Assembly (NCBI RefSeq): GCF_028476545.1
Contig: NW_026731657.1
Span: 922,001-986,000, forward strand
Length of the DNA: 64,000 nt
Source of the DNA: Physella acuta
Taxonomy: Eukaryota; Mollusca; Gastropoda; Physidae
Direction: 5' to 3'
The notes under the pieces: generated by a model
What the model saw: only the letters and a program-made list of their open reading frames with translations
Database searches by the model: none
Told to the model about the DNA's origin: nothing
Made by a program: the position numbers and the translations under genes
In this document: positions 1-13,723 of the stretch, piece by piece
Position numbering within the stretch: position 1 is the first letter of the stretch
How the letters are laid out: the number at the start of each line of letters is the position of its first letter

Positions 1-44
1 GAGTTGTTATGATCGTACATATTTTGTTCTTATTAAAATGATTT

Positions 45-1608
45 TAGCAATGATTACATTGAATTTGGAGCATTTCCAAAAATGCTAATAAATTCGGTTA
101 AGCAACTAAACAAAGTAAAGCATTTTGTTGTACCGTGTCATCTATCTACTAAAACAAAATGCGTGGATTATAGAATTGTTCGAAGTAAAGTAACTGTGTT
201 TTTAATCTTACTAATTTTAAACAAAACACACTCTTGAGTTCACACTTTGATCAAACGAATGAAAGTTTATTGTCGATGTATAGTGAAATTGATGGATCCC
301 TTACAGCTATGTTGCGCTCGATATGTTAGGGTGTATATATTTCAATTATACATATAGCTATTATGTCCTTATGTATTAGGGTGTATAATATATTTACCTA
401 CGTACGGCTGTGTTAGGGTGTCATTATATGTATGAATATAGACGGCTAAGTTATAGTGACATACGTGTATATAGTGTACGGCCTGCATAACATTTAAATT
501 TGTGTGTTAAGGTGTAACATGTTAACATATGTATGGCAGTGTTACGGTGTAATATATTTACATATGTGCAATGATTTTAAAAGTTAAATAGAAGACATGG
601 TCACACTGACAGAGAATCTTCACTGAAGTTGACTTAACATTGGCGATTCACACAAAACTAAATATATTTCTAAAAATTTAGGGATGCGCAATTTCTGCCT
701 TGGTTGAGGTAATAGTTAAGGTGCTTCATTCTCCCCTAAAATTATATCACACCTCATTTTACCAAACCCCTCCATTAAAATTATTTTTATACATATTTTT
801 TCAACTGAAATCTTAATTAAGCTCGATTTTCTTGACAACGCAAATAAAATTAAAACTCATTTTCTAGTTTTTACTGCAATAACGTTTGATTTCTTTTTCT
901 CTCTATCATCATCAATCCCTCCTCATCTATCCCTTCCCCTCTCCAGATATGTCGTCATGTATAGACGATCCATTATATAAATTGATATACATACATCTCA
1001 ACACATTATGGGTTCTACTTTTAATAGTGAAGCAAAACAATACACATCACCAAAAACAAGTATAGCAATGTACATTATTATTGGTAATTTGAAGAAAGTT
1101 TTATGTTCTCAATAAGTATGTTCTTTTATATATATAATACAGGAATAGGATATTACACCCGTTAACAATAATCATTATTGCACAATGTACACTGACAGAT
1201 ATCATCGCTTGCCTTGAAACAAGTAGAAATTAATACTGTTGTATTCATTGTTTGCAATTACAGAAATTATTTAAACAAAAAAACAAGGATACCTCTGTTA
1301 TTTTTTTGTTATATTATTTAAAACACTTTATTGTAGAATATATGTCTAATTTTACGAAAAATTAGTAAGTCTATTTGATTTATTTATGTGTTTAGAATTC
1401 GTTTACCAAATGGTCTATTTAATAAGTAATTATTTCCCTTGCACATTAACCAAACAAGAAAAATTTGTTGGTAAATATCAGCATCGGAAAAATGAAACAA
1501 ACGAATTATGGGCGACATTGTATCGAATCATATGGATACATTTAACATAAACTAATATATATATAAAATGTAAGATACGTATGCGTTACTAAAAGAGATG
1601 GTCAAATG
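45..1608 (+). repeat. Segmental duplication block A1 (mate 34846-37240)
   Basis: This non-coding block is repeated in the same orientation and order at 34846-37240. Shared landmarks include AAGCAACTAAACAAAGT, GCGTGGATTATAGAATTGTT, a run of TTAGGGTGT-containing units, GCAATTTCTGCCTTGGTTGA and GATACGTATGCGTTACTAAA. The mate carries a ~695-bp element and a long (AT)n tract that are absent here, so this copy shows both empty sites. The last ~420 bp are also repeated at 51110-51534. No gene is seen in it. Confidence 0.85.
318..560 (+). repeat. Degenerate tandem repeat with GTGTTAGGGTGT core
   Basis: About five diverged units of roughly 50-60 bp, each carrying GTGTTAGGGTGT or a variant followed by an AT-rich TATATGTA-like stretch. 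Related short arrays occur at 35159-35325 and 55613-55760, the first within a duplication mate. The units are too diverged and too long to be a telomere array, although the core contains TTAGGG. Confidence 0.6.
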
Positions 1609-1972
1609 CAGTGGCGTAGCTACCGTAAAGCTAGCGTAAGCAAGGCATCGGGGCCCGAGGCAAATAGGGGCCCTTTTACCTCTTAAAAAAAAAAATTTTT
1701 TTCACTGGAATTTTAATATTTGTTTAATGAAGATAATTTTAAAAAGAAAATGTAAATACAGTTTATTTTCTACTCTAGAAAAATTAATAGTCCCAAAAAG
1801 CAGTGTTTCTTCCAGACATTTTTCTCCGGGGGGGGGGGGGGGGGGCACTTGAAATCTTCGGGGGGGGGGGGGGGGGCGGTAAACTTTCTTCGGGGGCGGC
1901 GGTAAAAATTTTTCCGAAGAGATGCCTGGAAGAAACTCTGCCAAAAAGGCCCCCAGTCCTTTCTTTGTAATT
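1609..1972 (+). mobile_element. hAT-like element, left part, TIR CAGTGGCGTAGC
   Basis: It starts with CAGTGGCGTAGCTACC, which matches the ends of the short hAT elements at 3911-4199 and 37693-37811. The same element at the same host position (after GTCAAATG) is present at 51535, so this insertion came before the duplication joining the two regions. The shared sequence ends near CAGTCCTTTCTT, and I cannot find a matching right terminus. A 140-bp MITE is nested in this copy. Confidence 0.6.
1801..1940 (+). mobile_element. hAT-type MITE, TIR CAGTGTTTCTTCCAGAC
   Basis: Complete 140-bp element with inverted ends CAGTGTTTCTTCCAGAC and CTGGAAGAAACTCTG, and G-rich internal tracts. A perfect 8-bp target-site duplication CCAAAAAG lies at 1793-1800 and 1941-1948. 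The duplicate at about 51720 shows the unoccupied site (TTCCAAAAAGGCCCC). An 8-bp duplication with CAG...CTG ends is diagnostic of the hAT superfamily. Confidence 0.9.
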
Positions 1973-1975
1973 CTA

Positions 1976-3066
1976 CACAACTCACGTTAAAGCATTGAAA
2001 ATCAATCAATATATATTGAAAAACCATTTATTATGCTAATACTTATAGCCATGGACCTATAGTATTACAAATCAGATGGTCAATGTAATAATTTCACGCA
2101 GATTTTACATTCTGTCTCACGCACTAGCTTTGCTCTTCTTCTGACTCAGGCTTGCTTAGGTCGTCGTTTGGCAGTTCTTCAAAAAATGGGTTGTTTTGTT
2201 CACATACCTATTGTTTTAGTTTTTTATGTCGTTACATTTTAGATTAGGCAGGATAGTTATGTAGGCTTGTTTTAGGTGGTCAGACAAGGGAGCGACACGG
2301 GCAGCTTGAGCATGGTTTCTGTCTCTTGCTGCACAATAGGATGCTCTGGCCTGTCGGGGATGAATTGTTGATTCTATCTCTCTTTGAGCATGATAAAGTG
2401 TGATTTACTCTTTACAATTTGTATTTCTGTGAATTTCAGAAGCATATCGCTTGTCATATTGATGATGTTGTTTTGTGTCTCTGGTGTAGAAAGTGAGGTT
2501 TGCAGAATGCTAGACATTCAGATAAAATCTTTTGATTAACGCTGGGCATATGTCAATCAAATTTATATTGGAAAGTCCTCAAACATCAAATTATGTCATC
2601 ACTTTAGTCCATTTCGTGTGCTAGCTGATGACATGTATTGCTTTTACCTTGATTCTCATTGGCTGGTACAGAAATAACTTGGACATTTGTGGTTTTTCGC
2701 GGGTAAACATCGGAATCCTTTGTTATTCTATTGTGGCATGTTATTTAAACACTAAATATTGCTGTATTGAGTAAGATTTTTGCTACCATATGTTTATACA
2801 AGATAGATGTGCACTAAAACTACACTAAAAAGACGCTAATTCAAAATAAATTTTAAAAAATTGGTCTTTATATTTTTAGGCAGAGAAAGTCTCGAGAAAT
2901 AAAACGAGCTCTTGTTACAATGAGCAATGTCAATAAACGTGTGGTCATATTTGGTCTGGAATTTTAAAAAAAAATACAGGTTTAACAGGCATCATTGAAA
3001 ATATACTTATTTTAAAAGATTTTACACAGATTTAAATATACCCTACATCTAATTAGTTTTAGATTT
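1976..3066. other. Gene-poor AT-rich stretch, nothing recognised
   Basis: No open reading frame with recognisable content. The part from about 2100 to 2520 is less AT-rich, and its minus strand gives short protein-like stretches broken by stops. I could not assign it to a family. Confidence 0.4.
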
Positions 3067-3067
3067 C

Positions 3068-3262
3068 CGGGGTTGGTGTGGTCGAGTCGGTAAAGCTCAT
3101 AGTTGCTAAACCGAAAAGTCTCAAGTTCGACTCTCGCGCAGATGAAGCGCGTTAGCTGGGGACAGCCGCTCTTCTAGGAGAGACAACTCCAAAATCAAAC
3201 AACTGCTGCCTTGTAGTTTGGTCGTGGTGGGACAAAGGCTATAGAAGCAAATCCAAAAAGAA
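3068..3262 (+). repeat. tRNA-derived SINE (type 1)
   Basis: A tRNA-like head has a box A-like TGGTCGAGTCGGTAAAGC and a box B-like AAGTTCGACTC about 35 nt downstream, followed by a non-tRNA body and an A-rich end (AATCCAAAAAGAAAAG). It cannot be a functional tRNA: the stems are imperfect and no CCA-side acceptor stem closes. No clear target-site duplication was found. The body differs from the SINE at 58088. Confidence 0.65.
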
Positions 3263-3910
3263 AAGCAGGCTGAAATCGGAGTCAATGGCCTAAATGGCGC
3301 ATAACAAGTTGGCCCGTATATTTATTTGTGTTTTGAGGGGATCTCTTCCAAAACTAACATTAAGAACTAAGAAAAAAAAATAAGAAGGAGAATACTGGTA
3401 GTTAAGGCTAAATAATAGAGTCAACAAAAATAGAAAAGTAAACGCGAAAATGTGGAAATGTTTCTTTAGCTGAATCATTATAAGTTTATTTCCAGTATGA
3501 CATTCAAATAGATGCCAGCCCTATTCATACGGGGATGGATTGGACATACCATAAGTAGGGAAGACTATAATATAGTAGAGAAGTTATGAAGTGAAAACAC
3601 CCAGGGAAAAAAGAAAGTGTGCCGGCCAAACAGATTTTGGAAATAAACAGTAGGAGAACCAAAGGCCGCTGAGCTGACGTGTAGATCAGCCCAAAAACCG
3701 AGCCCGTGGAGAGGTGTGGTAGCAGCCATTTGCTCCCAATGAGCCATAAAGGAAGAAGTCAGAAAGTAAGTCATAAAACAGAGACATGTTTAATTATTGG
3801 TCCCGATATATTACATTATTCTTTAGACTCTGTTTTCGAAAACGGTTCATAAAAGTATCTTATTGACAAATTAATAGACAAATATCATGGACATCTTTTT
3901 TGGGCAGTTC

Positions 3911-4199
3911 CAATGGCGAAGCCAGGATCGTCTCATGGGGGGGGGGGGGGGGGTTCAAATTTTTACCCGGGTACAAACTTTCGATTTGCACCCCTCCCCC
4001 CTCAAACTTTCGTTTTGCACCCCTCCCCCCTCAAACTTTCGAATTGCACCCCCGCCCCCCCCCCCCCCCTCAAAATTTCGATTTGCACCCCCCCTCAAAC
4101 TTTCGATTTACACCCCCCTCATACTTTATATATATACCGAGAGGTCTTTGGGGGGGTTATGACCCCCCCCCCCTAACCCCCCGCCCTCCTACGCCACTG
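3911..4199 (+). mobile_element. Short hAT element (MITE), 289 bp
   Basis: The ends are CAATGGCGAAGCCAG (left) and CTACGCCACTG (right), a diverged version of the CAGTGGCGTAG TIR. The target-site duplication is GGCAGTTC / GGCAGTTA, 8 bp with one mismatch, at 3903-3910 and 4200-4207. The interior is a tandem run of a short unit, CTTTCGATTTGCACCCC and variants, separated by poly-C tracts. The proline-rich reading frames across it are by-products of the C-runs. Confidence 0.8.
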
Positions 4200-4207
4200 G
4201 GCAGTTA

Positions 4208-5930
4208 AATATATGCAAAGGTGAAAATAGAAGAACAAAATATATAATTAAGGATTAGTGTGTGCACTATCAGGCTAGTTCTCAAGACAGCAAATAAGAA
4301 AGATTAATAAGAAAATGTGTGTTCAGCTCTATGTGGCCAGCTCACGCGTCGGATAACCTTCTTATTTAGAGGGCATTCACAAATGATGTCACGCTGTTTT
4401 ACCAACTAAAAAAAGTAGACCATCTCACCCTCCTTTTTAAGTGACGTCATTAATTAATAGTAATTGACGATAAATAATTTTCAATTAATTCATTTACAAA
4501 TGAATAACCTTTTCTAAATTTATTAGATTCATCAAATACTAGGTCGGCTGCCCAGTGCTGGCTAGTGTCTGACAAAATGATCTGATGGTTAGGAAGTTCA
4601 CAAACGATACATTTATCTAAGAGAGAAAGTTGGGATGAGGGTCAACTGGGAAAGAAACTTACTATGGACAACAAAGCGTTGATGTACAGCAATAGTATCG
4701 AATTTAGGAAGGTCACTACTACTTTTTCAAAGCTATTTAAAAAAAAACTTACTAAAGGAAGATAATTCAAAGTATACACATTTACTATTCCATTTCTTGT
4801 CCAAAAAATATTAACCTTAGTTAATAGTACTAGATTCTATATTCTTTTTAATTATTTGTAGGATACATGATAGTCTGGGATAAAAGTTCTACCAATATCA
4901 CATACATATATTTTATATTTAAACTTTTATAAAAATATCGATTATGGTCGGCTAGTACTCTAGTCAATAGTGTAAAACATGTGTGTATACTGTATACATT
5001 ACGCGGTATACCACATTGATTTTATTTTCTAAATGTGAAATCTGTTTTAATTTGATTGGAAAATGTCATTTCAAAATTCATTAACAATTATAAGCGATTT
5101 AATGTGGAACAACACATGTTTACTACTATTTTGTTATTGTACATAGTTCTATTTCTAATTAATTATGCTTATTGTGTTAAGTTCCTTCCCCTGATAAATT
5201 TTAAAACTGGAATCGGAGTAAATAAGAAGCACTAGAATTATTTTTTTTTCAAGTACAATAATTTATTCGCCAAATAACATACAGTCCAATAATAACTATT
5301 TAATGACCATTTGCACATAGAAACAAAACGAAATTATCGTAGACTTTCGCAGCTTTTCTACGATGATAAAAACGATTCATTTTGTATACCTACGAATATA
5401 ATTTGAGATATATTAAAATTTAGGTAAAACCCGCCTTGCACTCCTTTTTTTTTTAAACAATCTGTTTTTTTTTTCTTTTTGAAATCATTTGACCCTTTTT
5501 GCACTCTGTCACAAATCTGTTATAAACTATACTACTGTATATAAAGCAACAACAATATATAAAACTACTACTGTATATAAAGCTACTACTATATATCAAA
5601 TATTATAAATCTACTACTAAAATGGTGTTACTGTTTGAAATGTTAGGCGGAACAAAAAAAATCTTTTCTTCCTATAATGTCCAATTATTCGTTCCAATAT
5701 TTCAAGGCTTCAACCAAGACTTATGACGCTTTTTATATAATGTCTGTAATACTTGTGTCTTCTTCTTCTTGGTTCTTAATTTAGTATTGGAATGGATTTT
5801 TTTCTCCGACAGAATAAAACATACGTGTCAACGTGTTGTGTGTGCTTTTAAGACCGTTGTCGCCTATTTCAGCCCGCTTTGATTTTTTGGATTTGCTTCC
5901 ATAGCCTCTGTCCAACCAAGAACAAACTAC
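4208..5930. other. AT-rich intergenic stretch, no gene
   Basis: No coding signal. Positions 5310-5440 are repeated at 17815-17930 (shared AGAAACAAAACGAAA and TTTGAGATATATT.AAATTTAGG), a further small piece of the duplication mosaic. The stretch 5530-5640 has near-tandem ACTACTGTATATAAAGC repeats. Confidence 0.5.
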
Positions 5931-5938
5931 ACTCCAGC

Positions 5939-7299
<1,361 letters not shown>

Positions 7300-8205
7300 A
7301 CTGCAGCAGTAACTTAATTATGTACTACTAATATGTAATTCCGTTATTTTTAAGCCATAAAATGCAAACAGTTGCATGTTTAGGGGCTCATGTTCATATT
7401 GTTATTAAGTACATTTATTGATTTATTGTAATGCCTCTTGTTATAAGTAGAAGATACACATAAAACTTTTTTAAGTGATGCGGTATTTCTGCAGTTTTTT
7501 CTCATTGACCGTAAGTTAAAAAAGCGTAGTAGAATTGTTTTCGCATGCATTAGTATGTGTATAGTACTTGCACTGATTCTATCAAACGTATTTCAACAAA
7601 GAAAATATTCAAGCTGTACACGCTAGGTACTAAAGGTACTGCACTGTAGGCGTTAGGCCTAGGTTTGTGACTTTAAAATAAAATGAAGACGTATCCTACA
7701 TGTAAGTTCAAACACATACAGAACACTGATACAGAATTATACGTCTATATCATCATCCAACTAGCTGTCTTCATAAAAATATCATTTGAAGATCAAAAGC
7801 AAAGGTTTAATCGTAATTTTCAATATTTTCAAGTTTATTATAACTTCCTTTAAGATAGTTGATAGTAAAATGTGACATTAACCTATTCAGACCATTTTTG
7901 TTAATGCAAAAACGATAGATATGCACGTCGAATTTTAGAGAGTTTAGATTGGCCACAACAACACCATGTCTGTAATAATACAGGAAAAACTATAGGCCTA
8001 TATAAAAAAAAATTTTTTTTAAAGTCTGAATATAAAGTGCGATGGTTCGATTAAAAAAAAAACCGATTAAATTAATGAATACAGTTTATGTTTTGATAAG
8101 TGAAAGCTTAGTTTATAATAAAATAATCCTTTGTCTAAGTTTTAATTGTATAAAGCATGATACGCCAATGCAATAAGTTGCCAACGTGCCAACGTTTATG
8201 AGAAA
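7300..8205. other. AT-rich stretch, no gene
   Basis: Nothing coding or RNA-like was recognised on either strand. Confidence 0.4.
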
Positions 8206-8383
8206 TCGTATCCAAAGAAAAAAAAAACCGAATGAGGAACCCATCTTCAGAAAACATTTCCTGGATTTCACTAAATACTTAAGTGCAGCTTCTAAATGAA
8301 TTTTTGTGAATCAATACGTACTATTATTAGTTTACACCTGCATATTTTTGATGGGTAATGACATTAATATGAGTTGTTTGTTG

Positions 8384-8426
<43 letters not shown>

Positions 8427-9309
8427 GTAGTTCATGTTTATAAATAATTAAAATACATTGACAGGCTCAGAAAATATTGTGTTTGTGTTTTTTTCTCGTG
8501 TGTGTAAGGTTGTTAGCGACCTTACATCATGTCGCTGAATGCACGGGCCAATATATGCATCACATATATGACAGTAACCTGATGACCAAAGATAGCACCC
8601 CCCCCCCCCCAATCTATACAAGTAGCTTGACTGATGTAAAAAAAAAACGATGTCTTTCGGTTAGCATTACCTTTGTTAAATATTATCTCTGTTTCAACTG
8701 AGTTAGAAGACACATAACATTTCTCATTCATTTGAGTAGCTGGCTTTTAAAAGAAAAGTCAACTATTTATCCAACAGTATGGAGGAGACAGCAATAGTTA
8801 TTCAACCTAAATAATTTGCTTGTCTCTGAAAGCAACATTAAATAAGCATGCGTTTATCGTTTTCTAAATGTACCAAGAGCATTTATAAAATATTGGAGAT
8901 CGTCTTTTCGTATTTAAGCATATAATAATAATTTATTTTTGGGTTAAGAGATCTTAAATATTGTAAGAGTGTTGTTTTCTGATTTTTGGTTTCTTTTTCA
9001 AATTGATTCATTTAGTTATGAATCAGTTTTGTGTTTGTGAGTTGTTTCCCATTAATAATTTAAAAAATAAATGGGAAGTAATAGTGATTAGATCGTTTAA
9101 AATGCCAAATACAATTATTATTTATTTACTTACCAATCTTATAATAACATATTATTTCCATCTAAAATATAACATACAGTTAGCTGAAGATGGGCTGATT
9201 ATTTTAAGAGTTTCAAATAAAGTTTTGTAACTGAATGAGAGGTCATATGAGGGTGGGGTAGAAGAATGTTTGATTTTATGTATAAATGTAATGCTCCGTA
9301 ATGAATATA

Positions 9310-9310
<1 letters not shown>

Positions 9311-9401
<91 letters not shown>
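9311..9401. repeat. (AT)n microsatellite
   Basis: About 90 bp of pure AT. The same tract at the same host position is at 19690-19754 in the duplication mate, so it existed before the duplication or grew independently at a shared seed. Confidence 0.97.
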
Positions 9402-9402
<1 letters not shown>

Positions 9403-9404
9403 CT

Positions 9405-9790
9405 CCACGGATCGCCTATACTTACGTACGCCTGGTACAGTGTGGAATCAACACAAAAAAGGTCGGAATCAATAAAATACAGTGTTCCTTATTTACACAT
9501 GACATCGACTCCTACCCTAACTACGTCCTAACACCTGACTGTCTACTAACACTATCTAACTACAACTAACACTAGATTTCTCGCTACACACTTCTATGAC
9601 CATCTCTAACACTATCTACTTCTAACTCTCTACTGCTGACCTAACTACTGACCCACGCTTCAGTGGTCATCTGACCGTATCACTTGACCGGTTATCTCCT
9701 GTAATGTTGGTCTACCTAACTACGTTATGCTCTGTTTCTGCTAACTTCTACTTGACTTCTATAACTTAAACTTGCGTCATAGCAGATCAT
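9405..9790 (-). mobile_element. LTR-like fossil, partial
   Basis: On the minus strand the segment shares the stretch TCAGMTGACCACTGAAGC and an AATAA(A/G)GAAC-type poly(A)-signal region with the LTR-like sequence at 27190-27740. That suggests a solitary long terminal repeat of a related family. It is old and its ends are not defined. It is repeated within the duplication mate at 19755-20180. No internal genes adjoin it. Family placement is inference. Confidence 0.35.
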
Positions 9791-9965
9791 ATTCCCATAT
9801 ACATACAGTTGAAACAAAAAAAAATCATTTGGGATTAGATGTGATCGATTATATTCCATGGGTGGTCAGATGTAAAGCTTTTTCATCAATAAGGTAGGTA
9901 AATCTACGGCCCGCGAGGTCATTTTATCCGGCCCGCGACGATCTTTTTGTCCACTGAATAAATGT

Positions 9966-10265
9966 TTGTTGGAGGTGGCTGAGGAGCTTTGCACAGAAAA
10001 TTCAAAACTATTTGAAAATGTAGCTTTGTGTGCAAATACAATTAATTGTCGTGTTGCAGGCATTGGTGAAAACATAGTGACTCTAATAGCGAAAAATTCA
10101 AGGAAGTTCTGCCATTTTTCAATTGCAATGGATGAGTCGCTGGGCAGCTGTCCCACATCTCAACTTCTTGTGTTCATTAGAGGTGTGGATGAAGACCTGA
10201 ACATAACACAAGAGCTGGCTTCCCTACATATAATGTATGACACTGTTACCGAAGAGGCTATCTAA
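9966..10265 (+). pseudogene. hAT transposase fragment, GTF2IRD2/ZBED-like
   Basis: A 99-codon open stretch encodes a conserved middle portion of the hAT transposase family to which vertebrate GTF2IRD2, ZBED and FAM200-type proteins belong. Recognisable elements are NVALCANTINCRVAGIGENI, then FSIAMDESLG (the catalytic-core DES motif), then QLLVFIRGVDEDLNITQELA. The frame stops at 10265, and related sequence resumes in other frames downstream. Full-length relatives are around 500-700 residues, so this is a remnant. The assignment is from remembered family motifs, not from a search. Confidence 0.8.
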
Positions 10266-10952
10266 CCATAGATAGTTAAGAGACAAACAGAAAATCGCAA
10301 GATTTACCATATTTCACAGCAGTAAGATTGCTAATTTTGCGAGAAAATCTAAGAAAAGAAATAGGTGATTTCCTGATAGTAAAGACAAGTCACAGCCATT
10401 ATTGTCTGATAAAGAGTGCGTATAGAAATTGTCCTCTGCTGCAGACATTAAAATTTTCTGAACCTAAAACGGCAAGAAAGTGAAATCTAGTTTCTGATCT
10501 ATACACCCACCTAAAGGCCTTTAGATACAAACTTGTCATGTGTTTGGAGCAAGTACAGGCTAACAACTTGATAAACTCTCAGCAGCGCAAGGTCTTTACG
10601 GCTGAAGCAACCACTGAGTTCCCGACGTCATTTACATACGAGATCATTAAAGTCCTCCAGCTGCAGTTTCAGTAGCCGTTTTCTGACTTGTATTCAAAGG
10701 CAGAAGAAGGGAGACTGTTTCAAAGCACATTTGAAGCAAAGATGAACTGCAGCTGGAGGTCATTTAATTGCAAGAAAATGACTTCCTTAGAGAAACGTTC
10801 AAAGAAGGGCGGATGGGTTTTCATACGTTTTTGTACAAGGGAGACTTTCCTAATATTAAAACGTTTGCATCAAAGTACCATTCAAATTTTCGAACAACAT
10901 ACCTGTGTGAACAAACATTTTCAAGAATGAAATAGGTGAAGAACAATTTGGA
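10266..10952 (+). pseudogene. hAT transposase C-terminal remnant
   Basis: Conceptual translation in shifting frames shows conserved hAT C-terminal pieces: a stretch like FRYKLVMCLEQVQ near 10525, TEFPTSFTYEI near 10615, and near 10860-10935 KTFASKYHSNFRTTYLCEQTFSRMK, which is the hAT dimerisation region (here shown as TYLCEQTFSRMK). Several stops and frame changes make it non-functional. It continues the fragment at 9966-10265 in order and orientation. Confidence 0.75.
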
Positions 10953-11093
10953 ACTCGGGTGGGGGGGGGGGGGGGTGTTGACACTTGAAATTTGTATATG
11001 TATAAATTATATTTCGTTGGGGGGAGAGGGGCAGAGGCGTAGCGACCCTTCCCGGCGCCCGGGGCGAACTTTCAATTTGGCGCCCCCCCCCCG

Positions 11094-11218
<125 letters not shown>

Positions 11219-11757
11219 GTGTGTGTGTATAATTATGTGTGTGATAGTGTGTTTATATATAAGCTTGTGTGTGGGTAAGAGTGTAAGCGTGTGTGTAAGC
11301 GTGTATGCTACAGTCCGGACAAAGTTTAATAATTACATTGTATGATTTTCATTCCTTAAAACTTTACGACAATTTAATTCCCATTAAGATGCGTTTAACT
11401 TTTTTTGCGAAAGATTAGTGATGTCAGTAAAAAAAAATTAGCCTGATCTGTGTTAGAGGGTAGTTTGTAGCTAACGCTAATATGTTTAGACCAGCCTTTT
11501 ATGTTCTAGTTTTGGAACGATCTCTGTTGTGATATGGTACATAGTTGGATTCGAAGTTTGTTAGAGTAAGGACACACAAGTGACATACAAGAAGAAGTTA
11601 TCAGAAAAATGTATTGTTCACATTGGAATACGACATGGGTATTTCGTTGATTGGTTGATGGTATGACAAAACAAGCTAGAGAAAACAAACTGGAATTCAA
11701 CGGATGTTAACAGCTCGTAGTCTTGGATTTTGCAGATTTTCCCTGCCTTCTCGCACA

Positions 11758-11884
11758 CAGAGTTTCTTCCAGACATCTCTTTGGGGGGGGGGGGCGAAGC
11801 CCCCCCGAAAATTTTTTTACCGCCCCCCAGAACGAAATGAAATTTATATAATTTATATATAGAAAATATATACGTTTAACAGTG
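11758..11884 (+). mobile_element. hAT-type MITE, right end missing
   Basis: It begins CAGAGTTTCTTCCAGACATC, the left TIR of the family seen complete at 1801-1940 and 23311-23530. It continues with the same GAAGCCCCCCCGAAAATTTT and ATATAGAAAATATATAC interior, then stops near TTTAACAGTG without the right TIR. It lies inside the nested hAT at 11032-12827. Confidence 0.8.
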
Positions 11885-12099
11885 GAGAATGAAATAAGAG
11901 CATGGAAAAAAGTGGTGGTTAGTGGCTTAGGGATTCAAGAATCCGTGATATTTAGTTCTCTTTAATATAGTTCAGTGATCCAGGTAAGGTGTAATGCAAT
12001 CAATCAAAACTATCTGATCTCTCACGTTGAAGTTGAGAGAATCGTAAGAATCTTACAAAGAACTAGTCGCGTCTTTTTTTTTTTAACAAAACTGGCTAT

Positions 12100-12600
12100 T
12101 GAAATTGTACATTACGCGTTAATACACTTGGTTTCTTTACTAAGTGTTAAGAGAGTTATCTACTCACCAATCCAGTACAAATACTTGCGATTTTTGTTAG
12201 CGAAAAAAGCGCCCCCCACCCCCACACACACTCATCACAACCATCTTGGACAAAGTTTGTAGAGCGGTTTTTAACGTAACTAACTTTTTTTAAAAACGTT
12301 ACACAATTATACAATGCACAGTACAATTCGTTTCTTTCTGAGAGCTAAAGGTTGTTTACTCAGAATCCTGTGTAATTTTGCTATTTTATTTAGCCTAAAA
12401 GCGCCCCCCTGCACCATCTTGATAAAAGTCACTAACGTATTTTACAGTTCAACAATCGTACAATAGTTTTAATACAATTGGTTTCTTTTAATAGTGGTAA
12501 CGTTTATCGACTCAACAATCTAGTGTAAATTCTTCCGTTTTAAGTCTCGAAAAAGCGCCCCCCCCCCCATCTAGGAAAAGCTTCAAAGCGGTTTTGCCGG
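12100..12600 (+). repeat. Tandem repeat, three ~170-bp units
   Basis: Three diverged units, starting near 12110, 12315 and 12468. Each has a CAATTNGTTTCTTT-like start, a CTACTCA.CAATC middle and an AAAAGCGCCCCCC...CATCTTGGA end. They form part of the interior of the hAT at 11032-12827. This is not a coding repeat. Confidence 0.65.
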
Positions 12601-12963
12601 TCACTGTTTCTTAAGAGTATATGTTTTACATTAAGAAATCAAGGTAGAAAACAGTTAAATCAGTATGTAAAGGCGTGTAGCCATTACATTTCTTAACTTA
12701 GACAGTTTATAATTTAAAACTGCAGCATAAAATCAGCTTTAACATTTTTTTCCCACCCCTTTTGGCGCCCCCATAGGGTCGGCGCCCGGGGCGGCCGCCC
12801 CCCCCGCCCCCCCTAGCTACGCCTCTGGAGAGGGGCAGTAACGTTCTTCGGGGGGTGAGGGGCGCGCCACGACTCTGACAAGATGACTTAAAGAAATTCT
12901 GGCCCCCGAACTGATATTTAATAGTTAATGCGGCCCTCGGGCTGAAAAGTTTGGAGACCCCTG

Positions 12964-13245
12964 ATTTATATCATCGGTCGCCGAATATACTGTGCTATGT
13001 TTGTATAGGGTTAAACGTGTAACTATGCAGTCAGTAATAAACGTGTTTTATTTATTTATTTATTTTATTTTAAACATTGTATTCACAGACGTCGTTTTCA
13101 TGAACCTAAAAAATATGTTTTCATAAAGGATCAAATCACAACAGGGTAAATAAAATGAAATAGTATAACTAGTATTATTTGTGCAAGGAGATGGAGAGCT
13201 GCATCTGGACCTCAAAAGAGTCGCAAGTTGCCGACCCCGACCCTA
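12964..13245. mobile_element. Possible second hAT terminus
   Basis: The right edge reads AGAGTCGCAAGTTGCCGACC, resembling hAT ends of the form CAGGGTCGGCAACTTGCGAC read outward. The stretch lies immediately beside the hAT ending at 12963. No left terminus or target-site duplication was found. Weak call. Confidence 0.35.
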
Positions 13246-13723
13246 TCCAGATATGTCGTCATTTATAGACCATCCCTTATATATCTAGTACCCTGTTGTA
13301 AGCGAGAAATAAAGATAAATAGAGTTCGTACACACGTGTAGGCTTAACGACTGATACATCTCAGGATTACTAATGTATAAGTGTACCAGACACGTACATG
13401 AAAATATACTTTTAATACATGTCTTTCGATCAACCAATAAATGTATTCGATTTTGGTTAGTATGGGACATTCGTAAAAAGAAAGTAAGCGCAAAACAAGT
13501 CTGATTTTTTTTGTTTTTTTTTTTAATAAAAATAATATGTATTTATGTTATGGGTTCTACGTTTAATATAGAAGCCCAACAATACACATGTCCAAGGAAA
13601 TAATAATTGCAACGTACTGAGTGCTTGGTAATGAACATAAAATTATGATTAGCCAATGTCATTTTAATAATTTCAGTATAAAAATGTAATGTAAAATTAA
13701 TTTGTATTTTTTATATAATTTTT

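Larger units (their letters stand above)
8210..9895 (+). repeat. Segmental duplication block B1 (mate 18655-20300)
   Basis: Direct duplicate of 18655-20300. Shared landmarks are AAACATTTCCTGG, ACATCATGTCGCTGAATGCA, TATATGCATCACATATATGA, the (AT)n tract after the ATGAATA(C)ACG region, and CTAACTACGTCCTAACACCT. The block stops where the hAT element at 9902 begins; the mate continues with GGTAAATACTACTTTC. A (TTA)n tract at 8385-8426 and a poly-C at 8599-8610 are present in this copy only. Confidence 0.85.

Noticed and set aside
318-560. TTAGGG-containing repeats as an interstitial telomere
   Set aside because: The units are ~50-60 bp with a single TTAGGG-like core and AT-rich spacers, not a hexamer array.
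2100-2520. Possible exon fragment on the minus strand
   Set aside because: Short protein-like stretches appear in more than one frame with stops between them. No motif or splice structure could be supported.
3068-3140. Functional tRNA gene
   Set aside because: Same reasoning: a tRNA-like head is fused to a SINE body, and the stems are degenerate.
3887-4208. Three overlapping proline-rich plus-strand frames
   Set aside because: They lie wholly within a short hAT MITE and are created by poly-C runs.
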